This document shows positions 42,660-63,081 of a stretch of DNA of 64,000 nt, in pieces. A program made the translations under genes and the position numbers. This DNA is from Macrotis lagotis. Its lineage: Eukaryota; Chordata; Mammalia; Peramelemorphia; Peramelidae. The DNA is taken from assembly GCF_037893015.1 (NCBI RefSeq), contig NC_133658.1, positions 287,375,719-287,439,718 on the forward strand, read 5' to 3'. Each line of letters opens with the position of its first letter. Position 1 is the first letter of the stretch. The notes beneath the pieces are model-generated. The model saw only the letters and a program-made list of their open reading frames with translations, did no database searches and had not been told where the DNA came from.

Positions 42660-44810
42660 AGAAAGGCAGCCTGGTCTTAGAGTCAGGAGACCTCCATTCA
42701 AATTCTGCCTTAAACATTTGTTAACTGAAGTATCTAATTTTCTTTCCATTATCTTTCTGGATCACACATGTTTCTTTGAATCCCTCTCAGGCAGAGCCTC
42801 TTGAAACCCACTTAGTACCTAATAAATTTTAGTTAAGTCTTGACTTTTAAATGTTGCTCTTTGGAGAGATCTCTATATTTCCTATATTTCTATATTTTCC
42901 TATATTTTATCCCTAGAGGTTCAAAATGAGCCATCAGAAGATCCACATAGGGACTATGTGAATCATTTTCTGTCTGCAGATAGCCAATTCCTAACCATTG
43001 TTAAAAAAAAAAAAAACCCACCAATTTAAGTACTGCCTTCTCCAGGAAGTGTCCCCTGATTATCCCAGCCAAAAATCTCATGGTTTGCTGTTTGCATCTC
43101 TCATACACTTAACACATTTTGTCTTGTATTTCAGTAATTTTATGTGTTTCTGATTTTCCTATCTAGACTATTATCCCTGCCTGAGGTTTTCCTATGACTG
43201 TCACTATGCTAGATATTACAGGAAATATAAAAGTGAGAGTGAGAGAAGTGTACAAAGATCTTTCCCTGAACTGATCCCAAAAAAGAGGCATGATGTATTC
43301 AAACTAATAAGACAGATACTCCTTTTCTGAGGTTTGAATTATTTTCCTGAGTGAATCAAAACAGTAACAACAATAGAATGAAGATACCCCAGGTTCAGGG
43401 ATGTTCTGCTAAATGTTCAACATCAGACTTTAGAAGAAAAATATACACACATAGCAGCTTTTAAGTTTAATCTGAATTATTAATATTTTCTCCTATCCCT
43501 TTCTTAAATCTATACAATTAGCAAAGCCTTGATTTATAGAATTTGAAGAAGCCATGAGCTCTCTTTTATCCCATCAGGCCCCTGACATGAGAGCTGAGAG
43601 AACAAATATGTTAACAGAGTCAGTGACACAGGTTCATAGGTATCTATGAAAATCAGTAATGATATTTGGGTTTGTCTTTAGTTCTGATATAAGTTGAGTA
43701 ACCAGAAGCAAATCACTGTACTTCTTGAAACTCAGTTTCCTCATCTGTAAAATGAGGGGTTTCCAGGGATGTTCTAGAGTCATCTTGAAGAAGCTTCTGC
43801 TGTCTGATGAAGATTCACACTTCAGTTTGAGCATTTATGCATAGGGAAATGCTATAAATCAGAACTGGAGCTATTGTTTTACTGATTTTTGAGACTTTAA
43901 GAATGTATTAGAAAAAATGTTAATAATGCAGGTTAAAGTTAAAAGTGTGTCCTACATATTTTTCCCTCCTGGAGATCTGTCTGTTAAACATTTACTAGCA
44001 CTCTGTGGCTTCCAAGTCAGAATCTAAAGGTTTATAGTTAGGGAAGCTGTTTAACATATTCTCAAAATGGGTTACTGTTATTGCCAAATAGATAGCCTAG
44101 ATTCCTTAAAACAAAAAGAAAATGGTCCTAAGATGTGTCAGGATAAAAGTTCTATAGTTAACACTTCTGCCTCCACCAAAGCAGTAATTTTGTATCTCCT
44201 TTCCATCTTTAATTGTTTTGTTTTTGATTTTGCTTTGTTTTGTTTTCTTTTAGGGAGCCTGAAACCCTTTCCTCTGGATGTGGAGAAGTTTGTCTTAAAT
44301 GTTTTACTTTGTCATTATAAACTGTGCTAAACATGGACTGTTGCTAATAGGGTTTATACTTATTGGGAACAGTTGGAAGGAATCATCTGAGAAGGGAAAG
44401 GTCTCCAGGGAAGAGATATAGATTTAACACTAAGATATTTTTCAAGATGAGCTATCTCTTAATGGGGGTTCAAAACGATCAAAAAATATGGAGAAACTTA
44501 GAGATTTCTTATGGTGTATAAGGAGTATTTCTATAGGAAAACTCATCTGTGCAACCATTCAGCAAGAGGGTAAAGATCAAACAGGAAAGGTTAAATAGCC
44601 TGATCACCATCAGGTCCCTTACATTGCTACACAAAAATGAATGTTTATTAAATGGATGAATAGCAAAAGGCTACAGTAAGGAATTAAAGATTACATTTGG
44701 TCTGCTTGACATTGTAGTGAGAACCTAGAGTAATAGGTGAATATTGCAGAGAGACTTTTTTTCTGGATATTAAAAAAATAATAAACATAAAAGCTATCTT
44801 AAAACAGAAT
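42660..44810. other. Intergenic with scattered old repeats
   Basis: CORE-SINE scrap at 42,665-42,735, L2 piece at 43,020-43,260, MIR at about 43,680-43,790. No exon is seen in the remainder. Confidence 0.5.
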
Positions 44811-44811
44811 G

Positions 44812-45057
44812 AACTGTAATTCAGTAATTTCTGTTGTGTCTGACTCTTTGTGATACCATTTGGGATTTTCTTGCCAAAGATGTTGAAACTGTTTGCCACT
44901 TCCTTTTTACACATGAAGAAATTGAGGCCAAACAGGGTTAAGTGACTTGCCCAGGGTCACACAACTAGTAAGTGTCTGAGTCTGGATTTGAACTCAGGGA
45001 AGTGAGTCTTCCTGACTCCCCTCCTGGCACTCTATCCACTATGACACCTAGTTTCCC
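44812..45057 (-). mobile_element. Longer CORE-SINE with a distinct 3' tail
   Basis: Minus-strand copy whose 3' part reads TCTGACTCTTTGTGATACCA, TTTGGGATTTTCTTGCCAAA before the CORE GTTAAGTGACTTGCCCAGGG. The same tail in the opposite orientation is at 59,768-59,971. Confidence 0.8.
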
Positions 45058-45124
45058 AAATTGAGGCTAGATGATTCCTGTTCAAATATGAGTTAAATTA
45101 TTGTTGACTTCTTAACTCCAAGAT

Positions 45125-46650
45125 TCTGTGATACTATAATCCTTCGAATACATATAAGTGGGATGAGAAACTTTGTAACTTTCCTAGCCACATTCCTGAT
45201 GTCCTCTGGTATATCTTATCTTTCTCAGCACCTTAGTTTTCTCCTTTATTTAAATGAGACCTTTTGATTTCTCTCCTCTTCCTCTTGCTCCTAAGTCCTC
45301 AAGGAAGAAGAATTTTTCACAGTTAGCAGGATCATCTCTGAAACTCCAATTAAAGTACTCTGATATGATCATTCCTATTAACCTTCAGTGTTCCCCAAGG
45401 CTCTGTCCTGAAGCTTCATCTCTTCTCCCCATTGTGTTTTACTTGGTGATCTCATACATTCCCATGGATTCAACTATCATCTCAGTACTGATGATTCTAG
45501 GGTTTATTTGACCATCCTTAATGTCTTTCCCTTCCTCAAGTCTTATGTCTCCAAATTCATATTGGACATTTCCAACTGGATGCCTTGTGGACATTTTAAA
45601 CTCTACATGACCGAAGTTGAATTTTTTATCTTTTCCCTCAAATTTTTCTTTCTTTCTAACTTCCCTATTACTGTAATAGTTATCATTCTCCTAAGTTACT
45701 TAGGCTCAAAAATCTAGGTATTATTCTCCATTCACTCTTTCTCAATCTCATATTAAATTTGTCACTCAGTTCTGTACTTTTTATAACCTCTCTCACTTTT
45801 TTTCAAGGCTTTGGGGATAAGTGACTTATCACACAGCTAGGAAAGTATTGAAGTATTGAATGTCTAAGGTCTGATTTAAACTCAGGTCCTCTTGACTCCA
45901 GAGCTGGTGCTTTATCCACCGTGCCACCTAGCTGCCCCCACTTCTCTCATTTTACCCCCTTTTCTTCTATCTTGATATAGGCCCTTATAACATCAAGCTA
46001 CTACAACTACAATAGCCTGTTGATTGGTCCTATCTGCTGCAAATCTCACTCTTCTAGACCATTCACAGCTAGGCTATCAAAAAGCACATTCTGACCATGT
46101 TTCTTCTCCTTCCCCATTCAATCAATCCCTACAGAATTGCCTACAAAATCAAAAATAAAATCCTCTGGGGTTGTTGTTGCTGTTGTTGCTTTAAAGTCCT
46201 CTTTAACATTTCCTACTCTCAAACTTTACATAGTACACCTTGCCCCTTCCCTCCCACAGATTCCAATAACACTTACCTCCCTGCTGTTCTGCAGTATACC
46301 ACACACCACTTCCCAAATCTAGGAATTTTCATTTGGTGTCCCCTGTGCCTGGAACTATTTCCCTTCCTGTCTCTACTTCCTAGTTCCCTTGTCTTCCTTC
46401 AAGTCTCAGCTACAGTCTCATGTTCTGCAGGGAGCCTTTCCCTATTCCCCTTAATATCAATGCCTTCCTTTTGTTCATAACCCCCCAGTTTATTCCAGAT
46501 AGATCTTGTTTATATGTTGTCTTTGTGCGCTACCTCCCCCACTGGACTATAAGCTCCTTGAAGATAGGGACTGTCTTTTGCCTTTCTTTATATCCCTACA
46601 GTATCTGCCACATGGTAGAATCTTAATGAATGCCAATTGACTGAGCAAGA
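45125..46650 (+). repeat. L2 copy, about 1.3 kb, SINE-interrupted
   Basis: Follows the L2 order: CCCCAAGGCTCTGTCCTGAA, ACTTGGTGATCTCATACATT, CAACTGGATGCCTTG, ACAATAGCCTGTTGATTGG, ATAAGCTCCTTGAAGATAGG. A CORE-SINE (minus, about 45,800-45,938) breaks it. Frameshifts and stops are frequent. Confidence 0.75.
45800..45938 (-). mobile_element. CORE-SINE in L2
   Basis: Minus-strand copy with a small deletion in the CORE and a tandem GAAGTATT duplication. Confidence 0.85.
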
Positions 46651-47960
46651 CAAGAACTGTGTGAACTGATGGATAGGGGAAAGAGATAGTAACTGTCCTG
46701 TCTCCCACCCCACCATAGTATAATCAAGAAAGTCTAGCATCTGTGTTCTTTTGTGTACATTCTTTCCTAATTTTAGGGAAATAAGTGTTCATAGAAGGAG
46801 TTCTGGGGCAAATGGTGAGAGTGGAAGAGTCCTTAAAGCCAAGCAAACAGAACTGGTAACAAGAAAGGTTCAGCTTGGTGAGGAGCCAGTAGAGGAGCTG
46901 AGTGACCCAGGCCAAAAGGGATCTAGCCATCAGCTGAGACACTGAGACAAAGAGAGCAAAGAAAGCAACTCTCAATAATACTTCACTCAGGAGAGAACTG
47001 AGTAGAGATTATGAAAAAGAAGAAAAGGATTCCCAGGGTGGGAAATCATGAGGTGTGTGTGTGTGTATATATATATATATACAACCTTGGTTATTTAAAT
47101 CATATCTCCCTCTTTCCAGGGACCGTTTGTTTATGTAAGGGGTAAGTGCACCTACCACTTTGGAGGGATTGCTTTATAACTACTGTTACTGCTATATCTT
47201 CTCAGTCTATATATACCCTTCTATAAAAGCTAATGGATATCATCTGATCAATATTGGAGACATACCAAATGAGGGCTTATTTGTCACAAGAATAAAAAAT
47301 CCAGTACATCATTTATCCCTGGAATCCTGAGAGAGACATTAATCATCACCCTCTCTGAGGAACCTAATCTGTTATCCACTGAAAGTCAGAAGAATAAGCC
47401 CAGAGGTTATCATAGATTCAGAGCGAGTAGGCTCACCATCAAAGACCTAAGGCTTTATACATATACTCAGCTTATAGTTATAGGTTATTTGTTTGGCAGG
47501 AAAACTGACACACATTTCTGGAGTATTTGAAGGCTTTTACAGATAACTTCCCTAACTATAGTCTTTTAGAATACCTTAGAGGTCATCTAATAGAACCCTC
47601 TCATTCTGTAGAGGAGGAAACAGGCTAGAAAAGGTGCAATGATTTGACCATGATCACCCTACTTGTGTTAGAGCCAAATACAAATCCAGATCTCCCTGTA
47701 TTACTTTCTACACACCACTAAATCTATACCATGGTCTTATTCTGCTAGTTCTCCTTCTTTCCATTCTTAGGGTTTCCCTGGATAGTCACTTTAGTTTTCA
47801 CTTGGATCTATAACATAGCCTTTGGTAAGGAGAGTAATCTGAAGAGAGGAAGGCATGACATACTTTATGGTTTTACCCGGATCCTCAGGGCTTAACTCTA
47901 ACAGTTAAGGTCTTTTTTGCTCACACTTAAAAGGGAAAGGATCCTAGTTGAAAAGTGAAA
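46650..47960. other. Intergenic, no gene recognised
   Basis: TG/TA microsatellite at 47,055-47,080 and an old MIR-like repeat at about 47,560-47,700. Nothing else is supported. Confidence 0.4.
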
Positions 47961-48030
47961 AGGATGTCCAAGATAAGATAATTGGCAGTTGGTCATTTTT
48001 CTGTTATGGATGATAGTGAGTCAGAACGTC
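47960..48030. promoter_or_regulatory. Candidate distal enhancer: tandem GATA, MYB and AP-1/NF-E2 motifs
   Basis: AGATAAGATAA (47,971-47,981, two overlapping GATA sites), CAGTTG (47,986-47,991), TGATAG (48,011-48,016) and TGAGTCA (48,017-48,023) lie in 53 bp of unique sequence. The distance to the proposed GFI1B promoter is about 15 kb. Mouse Gfi1b has known blood enhancers in the +13 to +17 kb range, which makes the position notable but does not prove homology. Confidence 0.4.
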
Positions 48031-49230
48031 CTTTTGTCTAAGTTCAAAGTAGGGTGAGATCTCTAGGACACCAAGAGGTGCCACTAGGTGGATTTACAAA
48101 ACAATCTTTTTTCTAGACACACACACACACACACACACACAAACACTCTTCCTCCTCTGGCTCAGGAAGCAGAGATCTACTTTGCATGTTTCTTATTTGT
48201 TAAACAAAACTAAACCAATATCAGGATTTTTGTTGCTGCTGACACAATAAATTTTTTTTTTCCAAGGGGAGCAAGGGGGAAGAGAGGTTGGGTTTTAAGA
48301 AGAAAGACAGACAAGGAATTCTTTCTTTATCCTCTGAGGTTAGTTGAGATTGGGTTTTAGGTTATCTGGTTCCTCCACTGACCATCCATCAAGGGGGTGG
48401 GGGAGGAGTAGGGAAAGAAGAGAAGAGACCAGTCTCAGAGCCCGGCAAACTGGAAAGAATTTGCATGTTGGAAGAGAGGGACCAGGAGAGTCTATATGAA
48501 GTCACATTCTCCAAGAAAACCTTAAATTAAACAGGAGCAGATCCATGGTCAGAGATAAAGGGATTTTGATAGTACTCTTAGTACTGAGAATAGTTAAGAT
48601 GTTTGGGGGCTATTCAAACAGTATATACCTCAGATGTGTACTACTTGTTTCTTCAGATCTGGGGAGCAAAGATGAATTTGCCTTTCTACTCTGTCCGAGA
48701 TTCTACTAGACTATACAAGCTCCATGAGGGTATGGACCATGTGTTATGCGATCACTGTATCTCATCCTACCTCCTTATGTATTCACTGCCATCTACCCCA
48801 GTACTTTATATTTACTATATATTTACTATATTTTCTTGATCAAAGTTAAGTCAATCAGCCCATGATTTAAAGAATCCCATAATTTTGGGGATGAGTCTCT
48901 AAAGCTCAGATCTTGGAATTCATGCTAAGAAAAAAGATAAGTTCTTCCAAAGAACAAAAATAAATTAAGATCAGTTCACAGATGTTTAGCCAGTGGGAAC
49001 TATAATCCAAGTTGAAATCATACATTAGGCTCTGTTCTGCCTTTTTTCTTTTAAGAGCTCAACTATTCCCACTGATTTAAATATGTATTCAATCTTCAGG
49101 TCCTACTTGACCTGAATTTTTCACTACTAGTTACTTTAGAATTAAAAAACAAAGATGTGGTCATTGTTTCCAAAAGACCTCTAAAAGGACATAGAAGGTT
49201 CTCAAGAGCTCTATCTGATTTTCTACTATT
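48031..49230. other. Intergenic, mostly unique
   Basis: CA microsatellite at 48,117-48,142, an octamer-like ATTTGCAT near 48,460 and an L2 3' scrap at about 48,685-48,770. No exon is seen. Confidence 0.4.
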
Positions 49231-49231
49231 G

Positions 49232-49540
49232 ACAGTGGATAGAGCACTGACCACAGAGCCAGGAGAACAGGGGTTTGAATCTAGACTCAGACACTTGACA
49301 CTAACTAGCTGTGTGACCTTGGGCAAGTCACTTAACCTTGATTGTCTCCCATCTAGGGTCATCTCCAGGCATCCTGATCCATATCTGGCCACTGGACCCA
49401 AATGGCTATAGGGGAGAAAATGAAGATGGTGACTTAGCATCCTCTCATTCAAATCTGACTCATGTACTTATCATGGCATCACTTCCCTGATTTCATGGTC
49501 TTCTTCGAGAATGGAAGGACGAACATCAGCATCAACAAAG
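49232..49540 (+). mobile_element. MAR1-like long CORE-SINE
   Basis: ACAGTGGATAGAGCACTGAC, CORE TAGCTGTGTGACCTTGGGCA, then the long tail: CATCTCCAGGCATCCTGATC, CCATATCTGGCCACTGGACC, CATGGCATCACTTCCCTGA. Confidence 0.85.
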
Positions 49541-50205
49541 CATGAATTAATCAGATTATAAAGGACCAGGGAATCCCAAAACATGTCATTTAAGATAGGA
49601 AACATGGACTTTATATCTCTGTGCTTTTGATTATGTGATTTATTTCTTCTGGGATATTCTCTTACCTCTTGTCTGTTGAAATCCAACTCATCCTTCATTT
49701 CATCCCCATACCAGGGTCTATTATCTTTAGTCTCAGCTTCAAATTTGTTTTCTTTGAATCCCCAAGATTGAATTTATTGTAGTCCAGGGTTCCAGAAGAG
49801 GGAATAGTACATTGACTCTTCCCCAAGATCTTTTGGTATTCCTGACTTTACCAGAGTTAAATAAATCTGGGAGACTAAGGAATCCAGTCTTTCCTCAGGC
49901 TCAGACACTTGAGTCAGACCAGAGATTGACTTATGGATTGTGGAATTGAATGAGGTATCTGTAATGAAGAAATTTCTTAACCCAGACCTCAGGAAAGGAA
50001 GCTGTATAGGACCCTAGGAAGGAGCCTCCTATCAGGGAGGAGGATCAGGGACTATCCTGGAATTAATGCTTGGAGTTTCATTTCTCACTTTCTCTGATTA
50101 GCCATCTCCAGACTAGTAGTCTGAGAATACATAGTCCAAACAGTTTCCAACCTAGTATGGTTGAGTTCATAAGCACACAGAGAGGTTGGAACTATAAGGT
50201 CAGCA

Positions 50206-50527
50206 CCTAGGGTAGCTAGATGATGCAGTGGATAGAGCACTGGCCTTGGAGTCAAGACAGGAGTTTGAATCCAGCCTCAGACATTTACTAGCTGTGTGAC
50301 CTTGGTTAAGCAACTTCACCCTGATTGGCTCCCATCCAGAACCATCTCCAGTCATCCTGATTCATATCTGGCCACTGGATCCAGATGACTCCGGAGGAGA
50401 AAGTGAGGTTGATGACTTAGAACCGCATCTCCCTCATTTAAATCCAATTCATGTGCTTATACTGACTGGCATCACCTCCCTAATGTCATGGTCTTCTTTG
50501 GGAATGAAGGACAAAACATTATTATTA
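50206..50527 (+). mobile_element. MAR1-like long CORE-SINE beyond the GFI1B 3' end
   Basis: TGATGCAGTGGATAGAGCAC, CORE, CATATCTGGCCACTGGATCC, CTGACTGGCATCACCTCCC and GAATGAAGGACAAAACATTA. It lies about 450 bp past the GFI1B polyadenylation signal. Confidence 0.85.
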
Positions 50528-50984
50528 AACTCAGAAGATTTAGGAATGTCATCCCATGCAAATCATAGATAAGAAGGGAAATATCTTTCAGAGTCCCATT
50601 GTCTGCCTGGCTCCAGATTTGTGTTTATGGCTTAGGAAGGTACCCAGGTGTGTTGACCTTACAATGCTTAGAACCCTGAAAGGTCAGTGGATGGCCCAGG
50701 GGTGAGAGGTGGAAAGTGATCTTCAGAATTTGGAAGAATGAGATTTTAGAATTCATTCCCTGAGAAATAGCAAGTCTTCAGGGTCATGGTGGGAAAGGAG
50801 CAAAAACTGAGAATATGGGTGGTAAGGTTCAAGAAAGTATAGAAGGAATTCAGAGGACTGAGTTGTCAACTCTTAAGAATGAGGGTTCTAGGACATCTCT
50901 CATTTTAGGTCCTTAGCTAAAGGAGAAACTTTAACAAAGGCAGAAAACATAATAATCCTAGAGATCACATTATTAAGTTTGTGT

Positions 50985-50990
50985 TTTATT
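50985..50990 (-). terminator. GFI1B: GFI1B polyadenylation signal AATAAA
   Basis: TTTATT on the plus strand gives AATAAA in the GFI1B direction (context GTTAAATAAAACACAAAC), 666 bp beyond the stop codon. It is the only canonical signal seen in a sensible position. Cleavage would fall near 50,960-50,975. The 3' untranslated region (about 50,965-51,655) includes old L2 and MIR scraps at 51,160-51,240 and 51,395-51,500. Confidence 0.65.
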
Positions 50991-51655
50991 TAACAATGCC
51001 CAAAAGAATACATATAGAATACAGAAGTCATTGCTGGAAGTACATGGTTCTGACTCCTAGATAGAAGGGCTAGGGCCCTAAAGGTCTCTTGTGTTCCCTT
51101 CTAGTGCAAAGGAGTCACACCAATCTTCTCTTTGGAGAAAAGAATATAAAAATCAAGACCAAACCATTTCGACAGTTCCCAACCCAGAGCCTTACACATA
51201 GAATATACTCAATAAATGTTGGATGAATGAATGGATGAATTTGCAGTCAAAGAAAGGATGGTAAGGCTTTTCCCCTGCCTCTTCCAGTCTCTAGCTCATT
51301 CCATCTCTATCTCTCTGAAGTGAATTAGATCCAGTTAAAGTTCAGGTTATGGAAACAATTCTAGAAAATTATGTCCAAAATAGCAATTAAATGACTACCT
51401 GACCTAAACCCTTCATTTTATAAATGATGAAATTGAGGTCCAAAGAGATTAAGTGATTGGGTCAAGGTTTCACTGCGAGAGAATGGTAGAGCTCACACTA
51501 CAGTTCAAGTGACCTGACTCCCAACATGTGGGTGTTCTTTTCTTCTGAACCGTCCTCAACACTGGAAGAAATCAAAATGCAGAGACAGCTAACCCCCCTG
51601 AGATTCAGCAGTGGAGATCCTGGCCAGCTGGGTTTTGTAGTGAGGAAATAATCAT

Positions 51656-59087
<7,432 letters not shown>

Positions 59088-59767
59088 TTTTAATCGCCTT
59101 TCTGGAACTGAAATAAAGACAAAAACACACCTTTGTAACGACTTTAAAGCATATTCATTACAACAATCCTGGAAAACAAGTCAGGCAAATTTTGTCATCT
59201 TAATTTTACAGTTGAGGAAACCCTGAGATGTTGGGTTTATGTAAATTGCACAAGCAAAAGTACTAAGTGACAAGAGTTGTAATTTAAACCTCATACTCTA
59301 ATTCCCCATAATCTAATTACAATTCCAGGGCTCCTGGGAGCTCTGGTTTAGAAGGTCTGTAGACAATACAACTAGAGAATTGCTCTCATCAGAGGTCCTG
59401 ACCTCCAGCTATTCCCTAGAAATTGTTCTGGGTTAGTCAGCTTCTGCTTCCCCAGCTTCTTCTTCCCTTCCCCCTGACTCTTCTTCTGTCCTACCTTCAT
59501 CAGTCTCCCCAGTCTTGTGCCTCCTGTCTCCTCTCTCTCTCTATCTCTTTCTTGCCTCCTCTACTTTACCTCAGACCTTAACCAGAGTACTTCAGGACTT
59601 CTTTTCATTATTTGCTGGGGGTCTCCTTTAATAGCAGAGATTAATCCTCCTACCTCCTCCCTTTGTGAGTTGGTTTGCCATTGTCTTGGTTCTGCTACTA
59701 GGTCACTACCCAATTTCACATCCTATCAACAACACCTTTTAATTCATTTCCACCTTAGATGTTCCCA

Positions 59768-59971
59768 GCAACTGGGTGCTCAAATGGCTAAAGTTGAAGT
59801 CAAGATTAACCAGAGTTCCAATCCAGGCTCATTCCTTTGGTAACTGTGTGATCTTGGGTAGGTCACTTCACTTGATATAAACTGGAGAAGGAAATGGCAA
59901 GCTAATATCTTTGCCAAGAAAACCAAATGGGATCACAAAGAGCCAGAGATGAATGAAATTAAATAACAACA
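59768..59971 (+). mobile_element. Longer CORE-SINE with the same 3' tail as at 44.8 kb
   Basis: ACTGTGTGATCTTGGGTAGG, GGAGAAGGAAATGGCAAGCT, TTTGCCAAGAAAACCAAATG and GGGATCACAAAGAGCCAGAG in the plus direction. The head is badly diverged. Confidence 0.75.
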
Positions 59972-60029
59972 AATGGAATAAGATGATATTTGTCAAGAGC
60001 AGGCATATAATAGTATTTATTAAGCTCAT

Positions 60030-61245
60030 TCCCTCATTTTCCCATATCCCTTTTTTTTATATCCCTTTTTTTCTAGTAGCAGCTAATCTCTTCTGCTCTA
60101 AGGAGACTCTCCATCTACTCTTTATGCCTCTTGTAGGAACCTGTTTTTATTATCATGTTGTCTTTTCTTTGAAAACATAAGCTCCTTAAGGGCAGAGATA
60201 ATTTTTGCTTTTTCTTTATATCCTCTGAGTCCTGTTGCTTAATTATATGCTCTTTGATTTTAAGTACTACCTAGTTAGTACTAAATAGTTCTAAGAGTTG
60301 ATACTTGTAGATGGCTTTAAAATTTACTTTCTAAGGATCCTCCCACTAACCTAGATACAATTCCTAATGTTTTCTCCCTAACTCTCTATCCCATTTTAAA
60401 GATGAGAAAACTGAGTTTCAAAGAGGCTGAATGATTTGCCTAGGATTATACAATCAATATCATCAAGATTCTAGGTCAGTGAATAATCATTTGTAGTGTC
60501 TACTCTGTGTCAGGGAAGTTTGATGTTACAAAGAAAAAAGACAACCCCTGTTCTTCCTTCCTATCTACAAATCCAACACTTTATCCTCTCCATGAGACTC
60601 TATCCTTCCAAATTAGTTATACACTAGTTTGTTTCATATATATCTTGTGTGTCCTTAACAAAGCTGACAACACCTTCTACTTTTATTGTTGAAGTGATAT
60701 GTAGATGGCACTCTTTATTCAATAAATTTCAGTGATTCCCTCTCACCTCCCAAATCAAACATAAATATCTCTGTTTGGTGTTTAAAGTCCTTCCTAATCT
60801 AGTCCTTTCTAAGTCTTCTTCACTTAACATACTTTGCTATGTAGGGCGCTGACCCACTTGAAATTCTTTGAACATGAGACTCCATTTCCCAACTCCATGA
60901 ATTTTCATGGACTATCCCTCATACCTGGAACTTTGACCCTCCTCATAGCTATCTCTTGATTTTTCTGGCTTTCTTCAACTCCCAGCTAAAATCCCACTCT
61001 ATAAGAAGTCTTTTTCTGATCTTTAATGCTAGTGCTGTTCCTCTGTTATATCTCTAATATATCTTGCACAGATCTTGTCTGTATGTGGGTGTGTGTTATA
61101 TATACTATATAAATTGCTATTTGTTTGTTTTCTCTCCTATTAGACTATGAACTCCTTGAGAAAAGGAATTGTTTTTTGTCTTTTCTTGTATTCCTTATGC
61201 TTAGCCCTTTGCTTGACCCTTAATAACTTGTTGACTTTATTGCAG
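60030..61245 (+). repeat. L2 fragments in presumed GFI1B intron 1
   Basis: L2 tails at about 60,030-60,320 (ATAAGCTCCTTAAGGGCAGA) and about 60,700-61,245 (CTCTGTTTGGTGTTTAAAGT, ACTATGAACTCCTTGAGAAA). An old MIR-like piece lies between them at about 60,380-60,480. Confidence 0.65.
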
Positions 61246-61271
61246 GGAAATGATGTAAAGAATTATGAATG

Positions 61272-61419
61272 AAGGGCGGCTAGGTGGCTCAGTGGATAGA
61301 GCACCAGCCCTGGAGTCAGGAGTACTTGAGTTCAAATCCGGCCTCAAACACTTAATAATTACCTAGCTGTGGCCTTGGGCAAACCACTTAATCCCATTGC
61401 CTTGCAAAAAAAAAAAAAA
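61272..61419 (+). mobile_element. CORE-SINE in presumed GFI1B intron 1
   Basis: Near-consensus plus-strand copy with AAAGAATTATGAATG on both flanks (61,257-61,271 and 61,420-61,434). Three bases (GTG) are missing from the CORE. Confidence 0.94.
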
Positions 61420-61479
61420 AAAGAATTATGAATGTAGCAGAAGCAAAAATCTATAATCTTAAATCTTGTTAAATGGGTG

Positions 61480-61908
61480 GAGGTTCACTGCTCTTGAGAT
61501 GTAAACTGACCCCCTGTAGATTGTATCCTATCTTCCCTGGCCACTGTTGTTTGTATCTTATCCCCCCCATTTTCCCCTTCATTTAATTTTAGCCTAAATG
61601 CTGGCATTGAAGAAAATAAAATGTTATACTTGGGGATCGAGCACCTTGTGACCTGAAGGACCAGTACATAGCTTGCCTTTGGAAGACACCCGGCCCAAGG
61701 TCCAAGAATACTCCCCAAGTGTCACCCTTTGTTCAACCTACCATAGAAGGGTATTTAATAGGAAGCACCACCCCTTTGAACTCTTGCTTTTTTCTAGTCC
61801 CCTAACCAGAAGGATAGGGCTCTTCCTTAACCCATGTGGAGCACCATGGGACTCTCACCATGTGGCCAGGCTAAGTCAAGCCTCATGGCTGCCTGTTCTC
61901 TCATTCGT

Positions 61909-61970
<62 letters not shown>

Positions 61971-62110
61971 ACTTCACCTGGCTTGTCCTCAGGGTGCTTA
62001 CTGCTTTTCTTACTAATTTTGACCTATGTACTTTGTAATAATATTTTACCATAATAAAATCCTAAATAGTTTTAACATTCCAGAGAGCTGTGAATTCCTT
62101 TGCCTTTTCA
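61480..62110 (+). mobile_element. Second solo-LTR-like element of the 18-kb family
   Basis: Shares with 17.92-18.72 kb the blocks CCCCAAGTGTCACCC, CATAGAAGGGTATTTAA (TATA-like), TAATAAAATCCTAAATAG (polyadenylation-like) and the end GTGAATTCCTT...TTTTCA. A CT microsatellite (about 61,911-61,968) has expanded inside it. The left boundary is not resolved and no retroviral genes adjoin. Confidence 0.55.
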
Positions 62111-62724
62111 GTACCCTTAAATCTTCTGTCTTCAATATCTAAATCTTTAATAATCAGCAACAACTGGACTATATAACAGATATTTAATAAGTGCTGATTA
62201 AATTGAATTCTTCTGATAACACTTTAATTATTTCTGAAAATTTCCGATCACCCACAGAGCCTTGAGTTTGATATCTGTAAAGCGCGGGAAAAGGATTGAA
62301 GCACCCTCAGAAAGCAAGCTCTGAACAACCCTTTAAGGGATGGGGTGGGTGTTAGCTGCTGATAAAAACATCTGGCTCAGTGGAGGTGCTAGAGAGATTA
62401 CAAGGGCATACAATATCAAGCTTTGGTCTTTGGGGCAGTTATAGAAGGTGGGGAGGAGAGAGCTCCCTGAAGCTGGAAGGGAGAACTGGATAGCACAAAG
62501 GACAACCTTTGTTCTCAATGCCATTTTTCTCAATGCCTTTTTTCTCAACTGCCATACTCCCTACCTCCACCCGACTCTGGAAGAAAAGAAAGACGAAATT
62601 GTATATTCTGAAATCTAAAAGTCTTAGACTAAGGGACAAAAAAATCCTGAGTCCCTTAAATTTGTATCTCATGATAGCTAAAGAACTCATTATAACCTTT
62701 CATAATGCTTAGATCAGGTTAGTA

Positions 62725-62915
62725 GAAAGAACACAGGTCTAAACATCAGAATACCTATAAGTCTCAGTAGTACCATTTACTAGCTGTGTGACCTTGGGCA
62801 AGTTGAGTCAACTCCCTGGGCCTCAGTTTCCTTTTCTGCAAAATGAGAAGACTGGATGAAATGCTCTTTAAGAAATCCTTCTGGCTCTTATATTCTAAAT
62901 TCTAAGGGGGAAGGA
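62725..62915 (+). repeat. MIR
   Basis: CATTTACTAGCTGTGTGACC, TTGGGCAAGTTGAG, CCTCAGTTTCCTTTTCTGCA and AAATGAGAAGACTGGATG: a well-preserved plus-strand MIR. Confidence 0.8.
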
Positions 62916-63081
62916 CAGACAATGAGAAAGCTCTAGGTATTATCCCTCTCAGTTCCTTGTCAAGCAAAAAGAACAGGCTGGCACTGTAATCACCCATACT
63001 TTCCTAGCAATAAATTCTTTATCTCTTGGGGACAAGTCTTCCTCCCCTTGCATTCCCCCCAACCAAGACATACACACTCAC

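Noticed and set aside
62281..62291. E2F-like site (TTTCCCGCGC on the minus strand) as part of a GFI1B promoter
   Set aside because: A single short match in presumed intron 1, not accompanied by other promoter signals.
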